Assembly (NCBI RefSeq): GCF_002849715.1 | Contig: NZ_CP018863.1 | Coordinates: forward strand, 3,348,001-3,412,000 | DNA length: 64,000 nt | Origin: Arthrobacter crystallopoietes | GTDB taxonomy: Bacteria; Actinomycetota; Actinomycetes; Actinomycetales; Micrococcaceae | Reading direction: 5' to 3' | Shown: positions 1 to 8,937 of the stretch, one piece after another | How the letters are laid out: each line of letters begins with the position of its first letter | Numbering within the stretch: the stretch's first letter is position 1 | The notes under the pieces: model-generated | Databases searched by the model: none | The model's input: only the letters and a program-made list of their open reading frames with translations | Told to the model about the DNA's origin: nothing | Position numbers and translations under genes: made by a program

Positions 1-89
1 TGGCAGGCCGACTCCACCACCCGCCGCAGGACGGTTTCCAGGCTCAGGTCTTCGGCGACCGCCATCACGGCCGCGAGGAGATGCTTCAT
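1..89 (-). CDS. GAF-domain sensor histidine kinase, N-terminal fragment (cut by window edge)
   Basis: Only the first 29 codons are inside the window. They start at ATG 89-87 behind a strong ribosome site (GGAGG at about 99-103 on the minus strand). The peptide begins MKHLLAAVMAVAEDLSLETV and continues into a helix of the type LRRVVESAC. This is the usual linker helix that opens the GAF domain of DevS/DosS-like and other actinobacterial GAF kinases. The kinase core lies outside the window, so the output domain is inferred, not seen. It could also be a GAF-containing phosphatase or diguanylate cyclase. Confidence 0.6.
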   Translation of the reverse strand, partial: MKHLLAAVMAVAEDLSLETVLRRVVESAC

Positions 90-470
90 CCGGTCCTACC
101 TCCAACCGGCGAATCGGGAATCCCCATACGTCCCCCCAACCGATGTTCGTACTCTGCAGCCCGGCTGTTGCGCTAAAGCTCTGGACTGTTATCTAAGTTG
201 CCGGGGGCAACACCCGTCAAGCTTTTACGGAGCCGGATCACGCAGCCGTACTGCTGCAGAGACTTCCTAAACGCGGCAACCACCCGCCGTCGTACGTGCT
301 GAATGGTTCGATCAGCGGCTATTTGCGCCTTTATAACAATTGGGGGACGAAAGGCCCTCCTCTTTCCAAGGTTGCTAGGGCAGACTCTTGGTCATGCGGC
401 TTCCGACAGCCGCTGCGCCGGAACGAGGACGTCCGGCACAAGTCTTGAGCAAGACCGGAGGCAACCCCTT
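90..470. other. intergenic region, 381 bp, between divergent genes
   Basis: No convincing gene. It must hold the promoters of the leftward GAF-kinase gene and the rightward zinc-ribbon gene. One small perfect inverted repeat is visible (GTTGCC at 197-202 and GGCAAC at 206-211, loop GGG). An AT-richer stretch around 330-345 could be part of a promoter, but no hexamer pair is good enough to call. Confidence 0.4.
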
Positions 471-728
471 ATGGTTCTACCCGCCTGGCAAGATGACGAA
501 GCCGCAACAGCGGTCCCCACGATCGGGACCGGACCGGAACTGCCGTTCTGCGAGACCTGCCGCTCAGACCAGTATCTGATTATCGAAGAGTTCGTTCCGC
601 CCCGGCTGCAGCCCAGGACGGGTCTCACCTCAGCCGAAGCCAGCTACAGCTGTCTCAAATGCGGGCAGTTCAGCGGCCATGAGGTGCCCTCGGACTGGGA
701 GCCGCCCGGGTGGTTTTGGTACGCCTGA
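471..728 (+). CDS. small zinc-ribbon-like protein, 85 aa
   Basis: Unnamed protein with two CxxC knuckles: C27-E-T-C30 and C61-L-K-C64, the spacing of a treble-clef or zinc-ribbon fold. The middle part (residues 31-60) is short and the C-terminus is aromatic and proline-rich. The ATG at 471 was chosen over upstream in-frame starts because GGAGG (456-460) sits 10 bases before it and the upstream codons look non-coding. Predicted cytoplasmic, no membrane segment. Zinc binding is inferred from the cysteines only. It could bind nucleic acid or a partner protein; no pathway can be assigned. Confidence 0.7.
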   Translation: MVLPAWQDDEAATAVPTIGTGPELPFCETCRSDQYLIIEEFVPPRLQPRTGLTSAEASYSCLKCGQFSGHEVPSDWEPPGWFWYA

Positions 729-894
729 CCCGAAGCCGGGACTTTGGGCCCTATTGGCAATGGCCAGGGCACGGGAGTCTTTAGGAGGTGCATATCGGGA
801 GCCAGCAGGGGGGACTGGCCGCACTACACATGTGGCAATCCCGATTCCGTACCGGTCCCGTGCAAAGGCGCTCGGGATTTAGTACGGAAATGCA

Positions 895-929
895 GCCGTG
901 GACCGCCTAGGCTATCGGCGGTCCACGGC
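895..929. repeat. perfect 13-bp inverted repeat between two genes
   Basis: GCCGTGGACCGCC (895-907) and its exact complement GGCGGTCCACGGC (917-929) flank a 9-base loop. The element lies 40 bp upstream of the STAS-like gene and 167 bp past the zinc-ribbon gene. No T-run follows, so it could be a T-less actinobacterial terminator, an operator or a leader hairpin. Confidence 0.6.
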
Positions 930-968
930 AGCCATCAGCAGTTCCCCGGAGATCTCAGAAGGACGGGT

Positions 969-1319
969 ATGACAACCACACAGCTAGTACGCAATGCTCG
1001 GGACCAGACCGGATTCACCGGCGCAGCCAGCCGGAAACTCAAAGTGCTGGTGCGTCTGGACACGACGATGCAGTCCGCGCGGATCCAGGTGGGCGGCACG
1101 GTGACGATCCAAAACCTCAAGGCGCTCTACGCGATTGCCCGGCGTACCAACTCGCTGGTGCCCGGCATGGAAATAGTCGTTGATTTGTCCAGGGCCCACG
1201 CCGGCGCCGAAGCACTGGCGGATCTGCAGACCGCGGTAGAGCGTGGCTGCCTGCCGGAGAAGTCCGACCCGCTGCATTCCGAATGCCGGCTGCAGGTGCT
1301 GGAGCCCCTGGCGGCTTAG
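969..1319 (+). CDS. STAS-like domain protein, 116 aa
   Basis: Compact cytoplasmic protein. Residues about 22-95 (KLKVLVRLDTTMQSARIQVG through a predicted helix and a strand with EIVVDLS) follow the beta-alpha pattern of STAS/anti-sigma-antagonist-like domains. The conserved phospho-serine of true SpoIIAA proteins is not evident, so partner-switching activity is doubtful. ATG 969 is preceded by AGAAGG. The gene stands alone between the inverted repeat and a convergent lipoprotein gene. Family assignment is by overall pattern and is tentative. Confidence 0.55.
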   Translation: MTTTQLVRNARDQTGFTGAASRKLKVLVRLDTTMQSARIQVGGTVTIQNLKALYAIARRTNSLVPGMEIVVDLSRAHAGAEALADLQTAVERGCLPEKSDPLHSECRLQVLEPLAA

Positions 1320-1349
1320 GTATCCGCCGGGCGGCATGGCGACGGCGAT

Positions 1350-1853
1350 TTAGTAGGCCGGCGCCGAGGCTGTCTCCGTGGCGTTGGGCGACGGGGCGCC
1401 CGGGGGCAGGTACTGGCGGTAGGGTTCCAACGTGCCGTCGAAGACCGGAACCAGCAGCTCGGTGCTCTCCGAGCCGACCGTGACGGTAACCGGCACGCGC
1501 GAGCCCGGCGGTTCGGTGATTGTCGGGAGCTGATGGGGATTGGTGTCGAAGCCATAGTCCGTGCCGCCGTCGACCGTTACCGTCACTTCACTGTTCGCAT
1601 CCGCGATGGTGACCTCGGTCGGCTCGTCGGCGGTGTTGGACAGCGTGCCCAGCAGGCGGCCCGGCTGGCCTTCGGCCGCGGCAACGATCAGCAGGCTCCG
1701 CACCTGCATGGGCCCAATGTCCGCGTTGACCCCGTTGGCCACCGGGTCTGTTTCCTCCACGTCCGTTTCTGCGCAGCTTGAGAGCGAAAAGGCCATGGCA
1801 AGGGCAGCCAGCACGGCGATCAGATGCCGCAGGGCGGTGCCTGGTTTTCTCAT
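1350..1853 (-). CDS. lipoprotein, LpqE/PCuAC-like beta-sandwich (tentative), 167 aa
   Basis: Signal peptide with lipobox LSSC at residues 24-27, so the mature protein is predicted to be lipid-anchored outside the membrane. The mature part contains a strand pattern (MQVRSLLIV ... RLLGTLSNTADEPTEVTIAD) like the PCuAC/LpqE-type lipoproteins of actinobacteria, which are linked to copper handling. However, no Met/His copper-site signature is clear here. The C-terminal 30 residues are proline-rich and disordered. ATG 1853 has TAGGA upstream. It ends 30 bp from the convergent STAS-like gene. Confidence 0.65.
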   Translation of the reverse strand: MRKPGTALRHLIAVLAALAMAFSLSSCAETDVEETDPVANGVNADIGPMQVRSLLIVAAAEGQPGRLLGTLSNTADEPTEVTIADANSEVTVTVDGGTDYGFDTNPHQLPTITEPPGSRVPVTVTVGSESTELLVPVFDGTLEPYRQYLPPGAPSPNATETASAPAY

Positions 1854-2084
1854 GGTGGGGTCCTAACGTTGCTCGTCCAAAAGGTACGTATGCCCAACAT
1901 AAGCACACTGATCAATGGGGACAACAGAATTGACCGGATCGTAACCGCTCGGGTGCGGATGCAGAACGGGGAGATAACGCCGCGGGTTCCCCGGTTTCGG
2001 TTCCGTCACGTCCGTTGACCTCTGTTCCGGCGTGTTTCTACGTTGAAAACAGCTGAATCAACTGCACGCCGAGGGAGCAGGACC

Positions 2085-2645
2085 ATGTCGATTCATCATT
2101 CCAAGAGTGATCACTTCGGGAGCTGGCTGGTCCGCCTGGGGCTTCCGGGCGCCTTGGTTTTCGGGTCACTCGGCCTGGCCGGCTGCGGCACGTCGGGACC
2201 CGAGAGCGGGGTCGACGTCGAGGACGTCCAGGAGGCTGCCGACGATCCGTTGGGAGCCGAGGCACCGCGCTCGGCGTCGCCGTCGGTGCCGGGCGGCCCC
2301 TATGAAGGACTGTACGACCAGAAGTTCGTCGACGAACTGGATTCGCTCGAAGGCCAGACCGTCACGATCTCGGCCGACGTGAACGAGGTGGTGGCGCCGG
2401 AAGCCTTCACCATCGCCGGCACCGACGACACGACGGTTGAGCCGCTGCTGGTGATTTACGACGGCGACCTGGCCGACCTCGAGCCAGGCAAACCGGTACG
2501 GGTCAAGGGCGTGGTCCACACGGTGCTGGACCTGCCGTACATTGAGGACGATCTGGGCGCGGACCTCGACGACCCCCTCTACGCCGCGTGGGACCAGGAG
2601 CCCTACATCATGGCAGTGAAGGTGGATATGAATCCTAGCGGCTGA
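2085..2645 (+). CDS. lipoprotein with OB-fold-like domain, 186 aa
   Basis: Lipobox LAGC ends at Cys34 after a hydrophobic stretch, so it is likely exported and lipidated. After an acidic linker, residues about 90-170 (TVTISADVNEVV ... EPGKPVRVKGVVHTVLDLPYI) resemble an OB-fold beta barrel of the type found in small actinobacterial surface lipoproteins. No enzyme motif is present. The start at 2085 (MSIHHSK) was preferred to an in-frame upstream start because GGGAG(CAGG) precedes it and the signal peptide then has normal length. It is separated by 30 bp from the DUF2254 gene and may be co-transcribed. Function unknown. Confidence 0.7.
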   Translation: MSIHHSKSDHFGSWLVRLGLPGALVFGSLGLAGCGTSGPESGVDVEDVQEAADDPLGAEAPRSASPSVPGGPYEGLYDQKFVDELDSLEGQTVTISADVNEVVAPEAFTIAGTDDTTVEPLLVIYDGDLADLEPGKPVRVKGVVHTVLDLPYIEDDLGADLDDPLYAAWDQEPYIMAVKVDMNPSG

Positions 2646-2675
2646 CAGAAGCCCCGGCTGCGGCAGAATGAGGGC

Positions 2676-4007
2676 ATGAAGAGGCGCAGCGAACGCATCC
2701 GGGACGCCCTGCGGACCCAGCTGTGGCCGGTGCCGGCGATCGCCGTCGTTCTCTCGGTGGGACTTGGCATCTTCCTGCCCCGCCTCGATGCCGCCGTGGA
2801 CGACAGCCTGCCGCCGGCGGTGACGGCACTGCTGTTCGGCGGCGGACCGGAAGCAGCGCGTTCGGTGCTGGAGGCCATTTCCGGGTCGCTCATCACGGTG
2901 ACGTCGCTGACCTTTTCCCTCACGGTGGTCACGCTGCAGCTGGCCAGCAGCCAGTTCTCCCCGCGGCTGCTGCGCACCTTTACGCGGGACCGGTTTGTGC
3001 ACTTCACGCTCGCGCTGTTCCTGGCCACGTTCGTCTTCGCGCTGACCGTGCTGCGGAGCGTGCGGACCCAGCAGGACGAGGACGGTCCGTTCGTCCCGGA
3101 AATCTCCGTCACCGTCTCGTTTGTGCTGTCCCTGGCCAGCGTGATGGGGCTCGTTCTGTTCCTGGCGCACCTGACGCGCGAGATCCGGGTGGAAACGATG
3201 ATGCGCAACGTGCACGAGGAAACCAAGGTCACCATCGACCGGATCTTTCCCGCCGGCGCTCCGCCCCAGCCGCAGGAGCCCCAACCGGGTCCGGGTAGCA
3301 TTCCCATCACGTCCGCCAGTTCGGGCTTCCTGACCAGCATCGACGAACAAGCGCTGCTGCAGGCGGCGCGGGAGACCGGGACAGTGGTGCGGATCGATCG
3401 GGAACCGGGCAGCTCGCTGATCGAAGGCGTGCCCTTTGCCCGCGCCTGGAAGCCAGGTTCCGGCAGAGCGCTGAACACCGAGGAAGCCGCTGAGCTGGGG
3501 AAGCGGGTGAACGAGGCGGTGGCCACCGGCTTCGAGCGCACCAATGTGCAGGATGTGGCCTTCGGCTTCCGCCAGCTGGTGGACGTGGCGGCCCGCGCGC
3601 TGTCCCCGGGGATCAATGATCCGACTACGGCCATCCATGTGCTGGGACACCTGTCCAGCCTGCTGTGCTGCCTCGTGGACCGGAATCCGGGACCACGCAT
3701 GATGACCGACAACGACGACGGCGGCCGGGTCCGCGTGGTGCTCGCGCTGCCCGGCGTGGAGGAGCTGCTGGACCTGGCCGTCAGCCAGCCGCGCCTGTAC
3801 GGTGCCAAGGATCCGACGGTCGCCGCCCGGCTGATCGAGCTGCTGCGGGAAGTGGCCTGGTGCGACAAGCACCGGCGCTACCGTGCCGCCGTCGCACGGC
3901 AGCTCGAACAGCTGCGCAGCGCCATCGAAGCGGCCTCGCTCGAGGAGAAAGAGCGCATCCGCCTGATACAGGCCGCGGACGAAACGGCCGCCCTGCTCGC
4001 GAACTGA
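2676..4007 (+). CDS. DUF2254 family membrane protein, 443 aa
   Basis: Matches the DUF2254 layout. A short basic N-terminus is followed by four hydrophobic segments (about residues 17-36, 70-95, 107-127, 145-168). Between segments 1 and 2 is the family-like stretch ending in SGSLITVTSLTFSLTVVTLQ, followed by LASSQFSPRLLRTF, then a long cytoplasmic or periplasmic C-terminal domain (170-443) with a conserved DVAARALSPGINDPTTA motif. Length agrees with the family. The role is unknown; DUF2254 proteins are widespread inner-membrane proteins of unproven function. ATG 2676 has a weak upstream site. Confidence 0.85.
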   Translation: MKRRSERIRDALRTQLWPVPAIAVVLSVGLGIFLPRLDAAVDDSLPPAVTALLFGGGPEAARSVLEAISGSLITVTSLTFSLTVVTLQLASSQFSPRLLRTFTRDRFVHFTLALFLATFVFALTVLRSVRTQQDEDGPFVPEISVTVSFVLSLASVMGLVLFLAHLTREIRVETMMRNVHEETKVTIDRIFPAGAPPQPQEPQPGPGSIPITSASSGFLTSIDEQALLQAARETGTVVRIDREPGSSLIEGVPFARAWKPGSGRALNTEEAAELGKRVNEAVATGFERTNVQDVAFGFRQLVDVAARALSPGINDPTTAIHVLGHLSSLLCCLVDRNPGPRMMTDNDDGGRVRVVLALPGVEELLDLAVSQPRLYGAKDPTVAARLIELLREVAWCDKHRRYRAAVARQLEQLRSAIEAASLEEKERIRLIQAADETAALLAN

Positions 4008-4095
4008 ACGCTTCCCGCCGTCGTTCTCGGATTGTAATCCACAGCGGTTGCTTTCTCGAAGCAATCGGTCAGGGTTGCACCTTACAGTTAAAGCC

Positions 4096-6186
4096 ATGCG
4101 CATTCACAAAACTCCTATATTGGACAGCTCGACGAAGCTGGGCAAGCTGGCCCTCTTCTTCGGCGTGAGCGTGCTGTGCGGCGTCCTGGCGGCCGGCCTG
4201 TTGGTCCCGTCCGTCGCCGTGGCCGCCGCAGGAGCCAACACTTCAGTGGACATTTTCGATCAGCTGCCCAGCGATCTCGAGACCAATCCCATGGACGAGC
4301 CCTCCACCATCTACTCGGCGGACGGGGAGCTCATTGCCACCTTCTACGCGGAGAACCGGGTGCCGGTGACGCTGGACGAGGTGTCGCGGCACATGCAGGA
4401 TGCCATCATCTCCATCGAGGACACTCGGTACTACGAGCACAACGGCGTGGACCTGCAGGGCATCATGCGCGCCGCGGCCAGCAACCTCGCCGGCGGGAGC
4501 CTGCAGGGAGCGTCCACGCTGACCATGCAGTACGTGAACAATGTGCTGATCGACAACGGCGTGGAGGCCGGCAAAAGCGGTGACGAGCTGACCATCAGCG
4601 GCACAAAGAACATCACTGACAAACTGCGTGAGGCCAAGCTGGCCATCGCCGTCGAACGGGAGTACTCGAAAGAGGAAATCCTGCAGGGCTACCTGAACAT
4701 TGTTCTGTTCAGCGGCCAGACCTACGGCGTGGAAGCCGCTGCGCAGACGTACTTCGGCATTCCCGCGGCGGAACTGAACATCCCGCAGTCCGCCATGCTC
4801 GCCGGCATGGTCCAGTCGCCGAACTACTTTAACCCGGTCACCAACCCGGAGGCCACCAAGGAACGCCGGGACACGGTGCTGGGTGCGATGCTGCGCAACG
4901 GGAAGATCACCCAGAAGGAGTACGACGACGCCGTCGCCTCGGATCTGGAGATTGACCTGCAGCCGGTGCAATCGGGCTGCGTGGGGGCAGAGCTCGCCGC
5001 CTACTTCTGCAACTACGTGGAAAACGTGGTCATGCAGTCCGACGCCTTCGGTGAAGATGCCGCCGAGCGCGCCAAGCTGCTGGCCCGCGGCGGCCTCAAG
5101 ATCCAGACCACCTTGGATTCGCGGCTGCAGGAGGAAGCCCAGGAGCAGATCGAGGAGCAGGTGCCTGTAGGCGATAGTTCCGGCGCCGGTTCGGCAATGA
5201 TCTCGGTTGAACCGGGTACCGGGAAGATCCTCGCGATGGCGCAGAACACCAACTACACGCCCGAGGCAGGCGAGGGCAACACCGAGCTGAACTTCAACGT
5301 GGATCCGGACATGGGCGGAACACCGTACGGCTTCCAGCCGGGCTCCACAGTGAAGCCGTTCACCACCGTTGCCTGGCTCGAGGCCGGGAACGCGTTGAGC
5401 GACGTGGTGGACGCCAGCCGCACTTACTATCCCGGCGGGTACAACTGGACGGCCAGCTGCCTGCCGTCTACCGCGTACTTCAGCGAGTGGGATTTCAAGA
5501 ACGCGCTGCCCGGCTTTGACCGTCCGATGACCGTGAGCGAGGGGCTGACCTCGTCGGTCAACTCGGCAACCGCGGCCCAGGCCGCGATGCTGGACCTGTG
5601 CGAGATCCGCGACGTGTACAGCAAACTGGGCGTCCACCGCGCGGTGGACGGTGAGCCGATGGTCGTGAACAACCCGTCCTTCGTGATCGGCGGGCAGGAA
5701 GTGTCGCCGCTGACCATGGCAGCCGCGTTCGCCACCTTCGCCAGCGGGGGAGAGTACTGCGAGCCGATCGCCCTGACGGAGGTCAGCGACTCCGAAGGCA
5801 AGAGCTACGAGATCCCGGAACCGGCGTGTGAGCAGGTCCTGGCACCGGGTGTGGCGGCAGCCATCAGCAAGCCGCTGCAGGACCTGGTGCAGGAGATGCC
5901 GGGCAACATCACGCCCATCGGTGTGCCGGCCGCAGCGAAGACCGGCACCACCGACCTCTCCGAGCAGACCTGGACCGTCGGCTACACTGAGGGCATTTCC
6001 ACCGCGTCCTGGGTGGGCAACTGGACGTCCTACTCGTCGCTGAACTACGTCCCGATCAACGGCGTGGCCCGCGACTATGTGGACGGCTCCACCATCGCCG
6101 GGGCGCAGTGGACCGAGTACATGCGCGAAGTGGCTCCCCTCTACGAGACCGGGGACTTCGGCGAGATTCCCTTCAGCATGCGCTAA
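4096..6186 (+). CDS. class A penicillin-binding protein (transglycosylase/transpeptidase), 696 aa
   Basis: Bifunctional peptidoglycan synthase. An N-terminal membrane segment (about residues 16-45) is followed by a GT51 glycosyltransferase domain with the catalytic-glutamate motif IEDTRYYEH (E108) and GGSLQGASTLTMQYVNN. The transpeptidase domain has SxxK (S417-T-V-K420), SxN (S487-V-N489) and KTG (615-617), all intact. It polymerises lipid II and cross-links glycan at the outer face of the membrane. ATG 4096 was chosen because the upstream in-frame ATG (4048) adds 16 residues without a ribosome site or family similarity. No PASTA repeats are seen at the C-terminus. It ends four bases inside the convergent secreted-protein gene. 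Confidence 0.93.
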   Translation: MRIHKTPILDSSTKLGKLALFFGVSVLCGVLAAGLLVPSVAVAAAGANTSVDIFDQLPSDLETNPMDEPSTIYSADGELIATFYAENRVPVTLDEVSRHMQDAIISIEDTRYYEHNGVDLQGIMRAAASNLAGGSLQGASTLTMQYVNNVLIDNGVEAGKSGDELTISGTKNITDKLREAKLAIAVEREYSKEEILQGYLNIVLFSGQTYGVEAAAQTYFGIPAAELNIPQSAMLAGMVQSPNYFNPVTNPEATKERRDTVLGAMLRNGKITQKEYDDAVASDLEIDLQPVQSGCVGAELAAYFCNYVENVVMQSDAFGEDAAERAKLLARGGLKIQTTLDSRLQEEAQEQIEEQVPVGDSSGAGSAMISVEPGTGKILAMAQNTNYTPEAGEGNTELNFNVDPDMGGTPYGFQPGSTVKPFTTVAWLEAGNALSDVVDASRTYYPGGYNWTASCLPSTAYFSEWDFKNALPGFDRPMTVSEGLTSSVNSATAAQAAMLDLCEIRDVYSKLGVHRAVDGEPMVVNNPSFVIGGQEVSPLTMAAAFATFASGGEYCEPIALTEVSDSEGKSYEIPEPACEQVLAPGVAAAISKPLQDLVQEMPGNITPIGVPAAAKTGTTDLSEQTWTVGYTEGISTASWVGNWTSYSSLNYVPINGVARDYVDGSTIAGAQWTEYMREVAPLYETGDFGEIPFSMR

Positions 6187-6608
6187 TCATCCACCAGCTC
6201 CAGCTCCGCGGTGGCAGTCACCTGCTCGCAGGCCCCTATGGTGCAGGTGGCCAGGAAGATGCGGGCGACGGCGGTTCCTTCGGCGAAGGCGAAGAAGCCG
6301 CCGGATGCCAGCACGGACACCTCCACGCTTTGCTCGGTGCCGGTGCAGTCGACCGGAGCTGCGAACCCGTTGCCGGTAGCGACCCGCTCATCGTCGATGG
6401 TTTGGGCGATTTCGGCGAAGACGTTCGCATTCTGCCCGGTGTCGCACTCGTAGGTGATGGACAGGATGACAGCCGCGCCGTCACCGAGGAGTGCACCCTC
6501 GTCGGGCGCGGTGATGGTGCCGGCTGCGCTCGCGGGAGCAGCAACGGAAAATGCGGTCAGGAGTGCGGCGGCTCCGGCGGCAGCCAAAGCGCGGAACATG
6601 GTTTTCAT
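6183..6608 (-). CDS. small secreted protein, 141 aa
   Basis: Clear Sec signal peptide (positively charged MKTMFR, hydrophobic core, AxA cleavage near residue 28). The mature domain of about 113 residues is rich in Ala/Thr/Val strands and has four cysteines at about 54, 88, 121 and 126, able to form two disulfides. It looks like a small all-beta immunoglobulin-like extracellular protein. No family is recognised. It overlaps the last 4 bp of the convergent penicillin-binding protein gene. Confidence 0.65.
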   Translation of the reverse strand: MKTMFRALAAAGAAALLTAFSVAAPASAAGTITAPDEGALLGDGAAVILSITYECDTGQNANVFAEIAQTIDDERVATGNGFAAPVDCTGTEQSVEVSVLASGGFFAFAEGTAVARIFLATCTIGACEQVTATAELELVDD

Positions 6609-6873
6609 GATGGGGAAGTCCGATGCGACAAACGAGCGGGATTTTGGGGAGGTCGCCTAAGAAGGCTTGGTTCCGCTGAGCCGGAGCGCGCACTGTGCCA
6701 CTTGTTCCGCCATTTTATCCGTCCGTTCCACGCCGGCCCTGTCTGTAACGCAAAAATAACGGGTCGGCACGTTGTCTTGTACCGGCGGCGCGGCGCTACC
6801 ACCAAGGGACGGATTCGTTCCGTCGTGGTGTCTGTGTCTGTCAGGCCCGCGAGCATCAAGGAAGGAATCTGCC

Positions 6874-8297
6874 ATGCCCTCTCGTACCGTTCACGCACCA
6901 CTCCCGGGCCAATCACAGACGCCTGGGTCGGGAAGCTCGCCGCGAGTGGTCGGCGTCGACGTTGCCCGCGGCGTTGCCCTCATCGGGATCGTGGTCCTGA
7001 ACATCCTGCCCACCGAAGGCGACACCCCAGTTCGTTTCGACTCTGTTCGGGGGGCGGGCGGCGGCCCTCTTCGTGCTGATCGCCGGGATCTCCATCACCT
7101 TGCAGTCCGGGGGCAGACGGCCTCCCTCGGGCCGTGCGATGACCGCGACTCGGACCGCCCTTGCCCTGCGCGGCCTGATGATCATCGCGATAGGCCTGCT
7201 GCTGGGCCCGACGGAAACCTCGGTAGAGATCATCCTGGCCTACTACGGGATCCTCTTTCTGCTGGCCATCCCGCTGCTGGGCCTGGGCAGGCGGACCCTG
7301 CTCGCCCTGGCGGCCGTCTTCGCGGTGCTCGGCCCAGTGGCGATGCAACTGGTCCGTGCGTGGTGGCCGGACATGCCACGCCTCGACGCCGAGTACACCT
7401 TCGCCCTGGCCGGTGCCAACCCGGGAACGTTCCTCACCGACATGCTGTTCACGGGGAACTATCCCGCCCTGCCCTGGCTCGCTTACATCTGCGTGGGGCT
7501 CGCGGTCGGCCGCTTGGACTTGACGTGCCGGAAGGTCGGCGCCGTCCACCTCGCTGCGGGGACCTCGCTGGCTGCCTCCATGTGGGTCCTGTCTGCACTT
7601 CTGCTGGGTCCGGGCGGAGGCTACGAGCGGCTCGTCGCCGCAACACCGCTGCTGGACAGGGCACAGATTAACCAGTTTATGAGCCTCGGTGAAGCGGAGG
7701 CGGCGGACGCGCTGCCGGCCACCACCGGCTGGTGGCTGGCGATTCTCGCCCCCCACACGTCAACCCCCGTCACCATCCTCAGCACCCTTGGAACCTCACT
7801 CGCCGTCCTCGGCGTCATACTCCTCCTCGTCCCGCACCTAGGCAGGATTACCAGTCCCTTTGGCGGCGGCGGGTTCCATGACTCTGACCCTCTACTCCGC
7901 TCACGTGATTATCCTTGCCAGCGACGTTCTCGACCCGGAACGTCCGGTCATTGCTATCACCATCCAATGCATCCTCTTCCTCCTCGCCGGCGTCCTCTGG
8001 CGCAACGCCGTCGGCAAGGGTCCCCTGGAAGCAGTCGTCGCCGCGGCCACCGGCTGGCTCCGCACTCTGGTCCTCACCGGCCGCCGCCCCGGCGCCCAGC
8101 CCAGACCGGTCCGCAGCGAGGCAGGGCAGAACGTAATCTTCGACGCCGAGGGGCATGGAACAGCCTTATCAACTTCTGCTAATCAATCCCGCACAAGCGG
8201 GAGAGGGCCCGTGCCAACGGCCCAGTCCATTTCGGAGACACCGACAAACGACCGCGGCGCCGCCGGGCATTCCGCCTTTCGGCCGGCCGACTCCTAG
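6874..8297 (+). pseudogene. DUF1624/DUF418-type membrane acyltransferase, two frameshifts
   Basis: A multi-spanning membrane protein of the heparan-alpha-glucosaminide N-acetyltransferase (DUF1624)/DUF418 type, with the family opening RVVGVDVARGVALIGIVVLN. The reading frame changes twice. In the C-run at about 7025-7028 one base too many moves it from frame 1 to frame 2, where LFGGRAAALFVLIAGISI follows. At the T-run 7859-7861 one extra base moves it from frame 2 to frame 3, where LAAAGSMTLTLYSAHVII follows. Removing both bases restores about 473 residues with around ten membrane segments, typical of the family. Start ATG 6874 has AAGGAA upstream. The last 45 residues (after about 8160) are low-complexity and may not be native. 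Either a recent pseudogene or sequencing error. Confidence 0.75.
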
Positions 8298-8371
8298 TCC
8301 GGCAGCACACAGACTCCTCTCGGATCCTGTGCTATTGCACACTGACGGGGTGCCGCCGCGTCCCATAGTCT

Positions 8372-8566
8372 GTGACCAAGACCGCAATCCTCAGCCGGAA
8401 GACCGGTCCGCACTCCGTCCGGGGAGTGCAGGTCCAGGGCCTCGACCGACCTCTTGCCCTGACGTCCTGGAACCGAACGGTGCCGCGGCAGCAGACCCTG
8501 CCGCGGCACCGCATCTGGACCCTCCCGGCTGCAGGACGAGAAGCCGCATCTAAGGACTGGCAATGA
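8372..8566 (+). CDS. small basic protein, 64 aa, first gene of an overlapping pair
   Basis: Unrecognised, basic, arginine- and tryptophan-containing protein, no signal peptide or membrane segment. Support for coding: about three quarters of codons end in G or C, in line with neighbouring genes, and its stop codon overlaps the start of the next small gene (ATGA at 8563-8566), the usual sign of translational coupling. The start is uncertain: GTG 8372 has no clear ribosome site, and internal GTG codons at 8426 and later are possible. No homologous family is recalled. The pair sits between a broken acyltransferase gene and a DASS transporter. Confidence 0.45.
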   Translation: MTKTAILSRKTGPHSVRGVQVQGLDRPLALTSWNRTVPRQQTLPRHRIWTLPAAGREAASKDWQ

Positions 8567-8703
8567 CCCACACTGTTCTCGAAGACACACCGACCAAGCT
8601 CACACTCGATTCAACCAACGGCATCGCCGCAGAGGCGTTTCCGGACGCCTGCGGTTTCGGCTCCGGCCGCTGCCCCTACTGCGACGGTCCTGAAACGGAC
8701 TGA
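8563..8703 (+). CDS. very small cysteine-containing protein, 46 aa, second gene of the pair
   Basis: ATG 8563 overlaps the previous stop as ATGA, with AAGGAC about 8 bases upstream. The N-terminal 28 residues are polar/acidic, like a leader (MTHTVLEDTPTKLTLDSTNG). The C-terminal part is glycine- and cysteine-rich (ACGFGSGRCPYCDGPETD, C-x6-C-x2-C). Two readings fit: a tiny metal-binding protein, or a precursor peptide with a leader and a cysteine-containing core. No modifying enzyme of a known RiPP class is encoded next door, so the second is speculative. Third-position GC is about 65-70%, supporting real coding. Confidence 0.5.
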   Translation: MTHTVLEDTPTKLTLDSTNGIAAEAFPDACGFGSGRCPYCDGPETD

Positions 8704-8937
8704 ACACGGGCAGCTTATTCTCGTTTTTATTTCCCGACCGGCTCGAGATTGTTAGGCCCCACCACAACTTATATGTGGATCCTACCAATCAATGTGCTTT
8801 AGGTATTTCTCAGCTGGCAATCCTTCCTCTACGGTAGATCGATGTGACTTGCGCCGCAGTAGTCGGCGCTTCAAATTTTTCTTGAGCTCCTGCTGTCCTG
8901 AAGACAGTTTCCAAGGGGCTTCCCCAAGGAGTGAAGT

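Noticed and set aside
197..211. GTTGCC/GGCAAC hairpin in the left intergenic region
   Set aside because: A 6-bp stem is expected by chance in GC-rich DNA and has no clear position relative to a gene end.
2166..4103. 645-codon open frame on the minus strand
   Set aside because: Antisense to the DUF2254 gene; Gln/His/Arg-rich low-complexity peptide typical of shadows.
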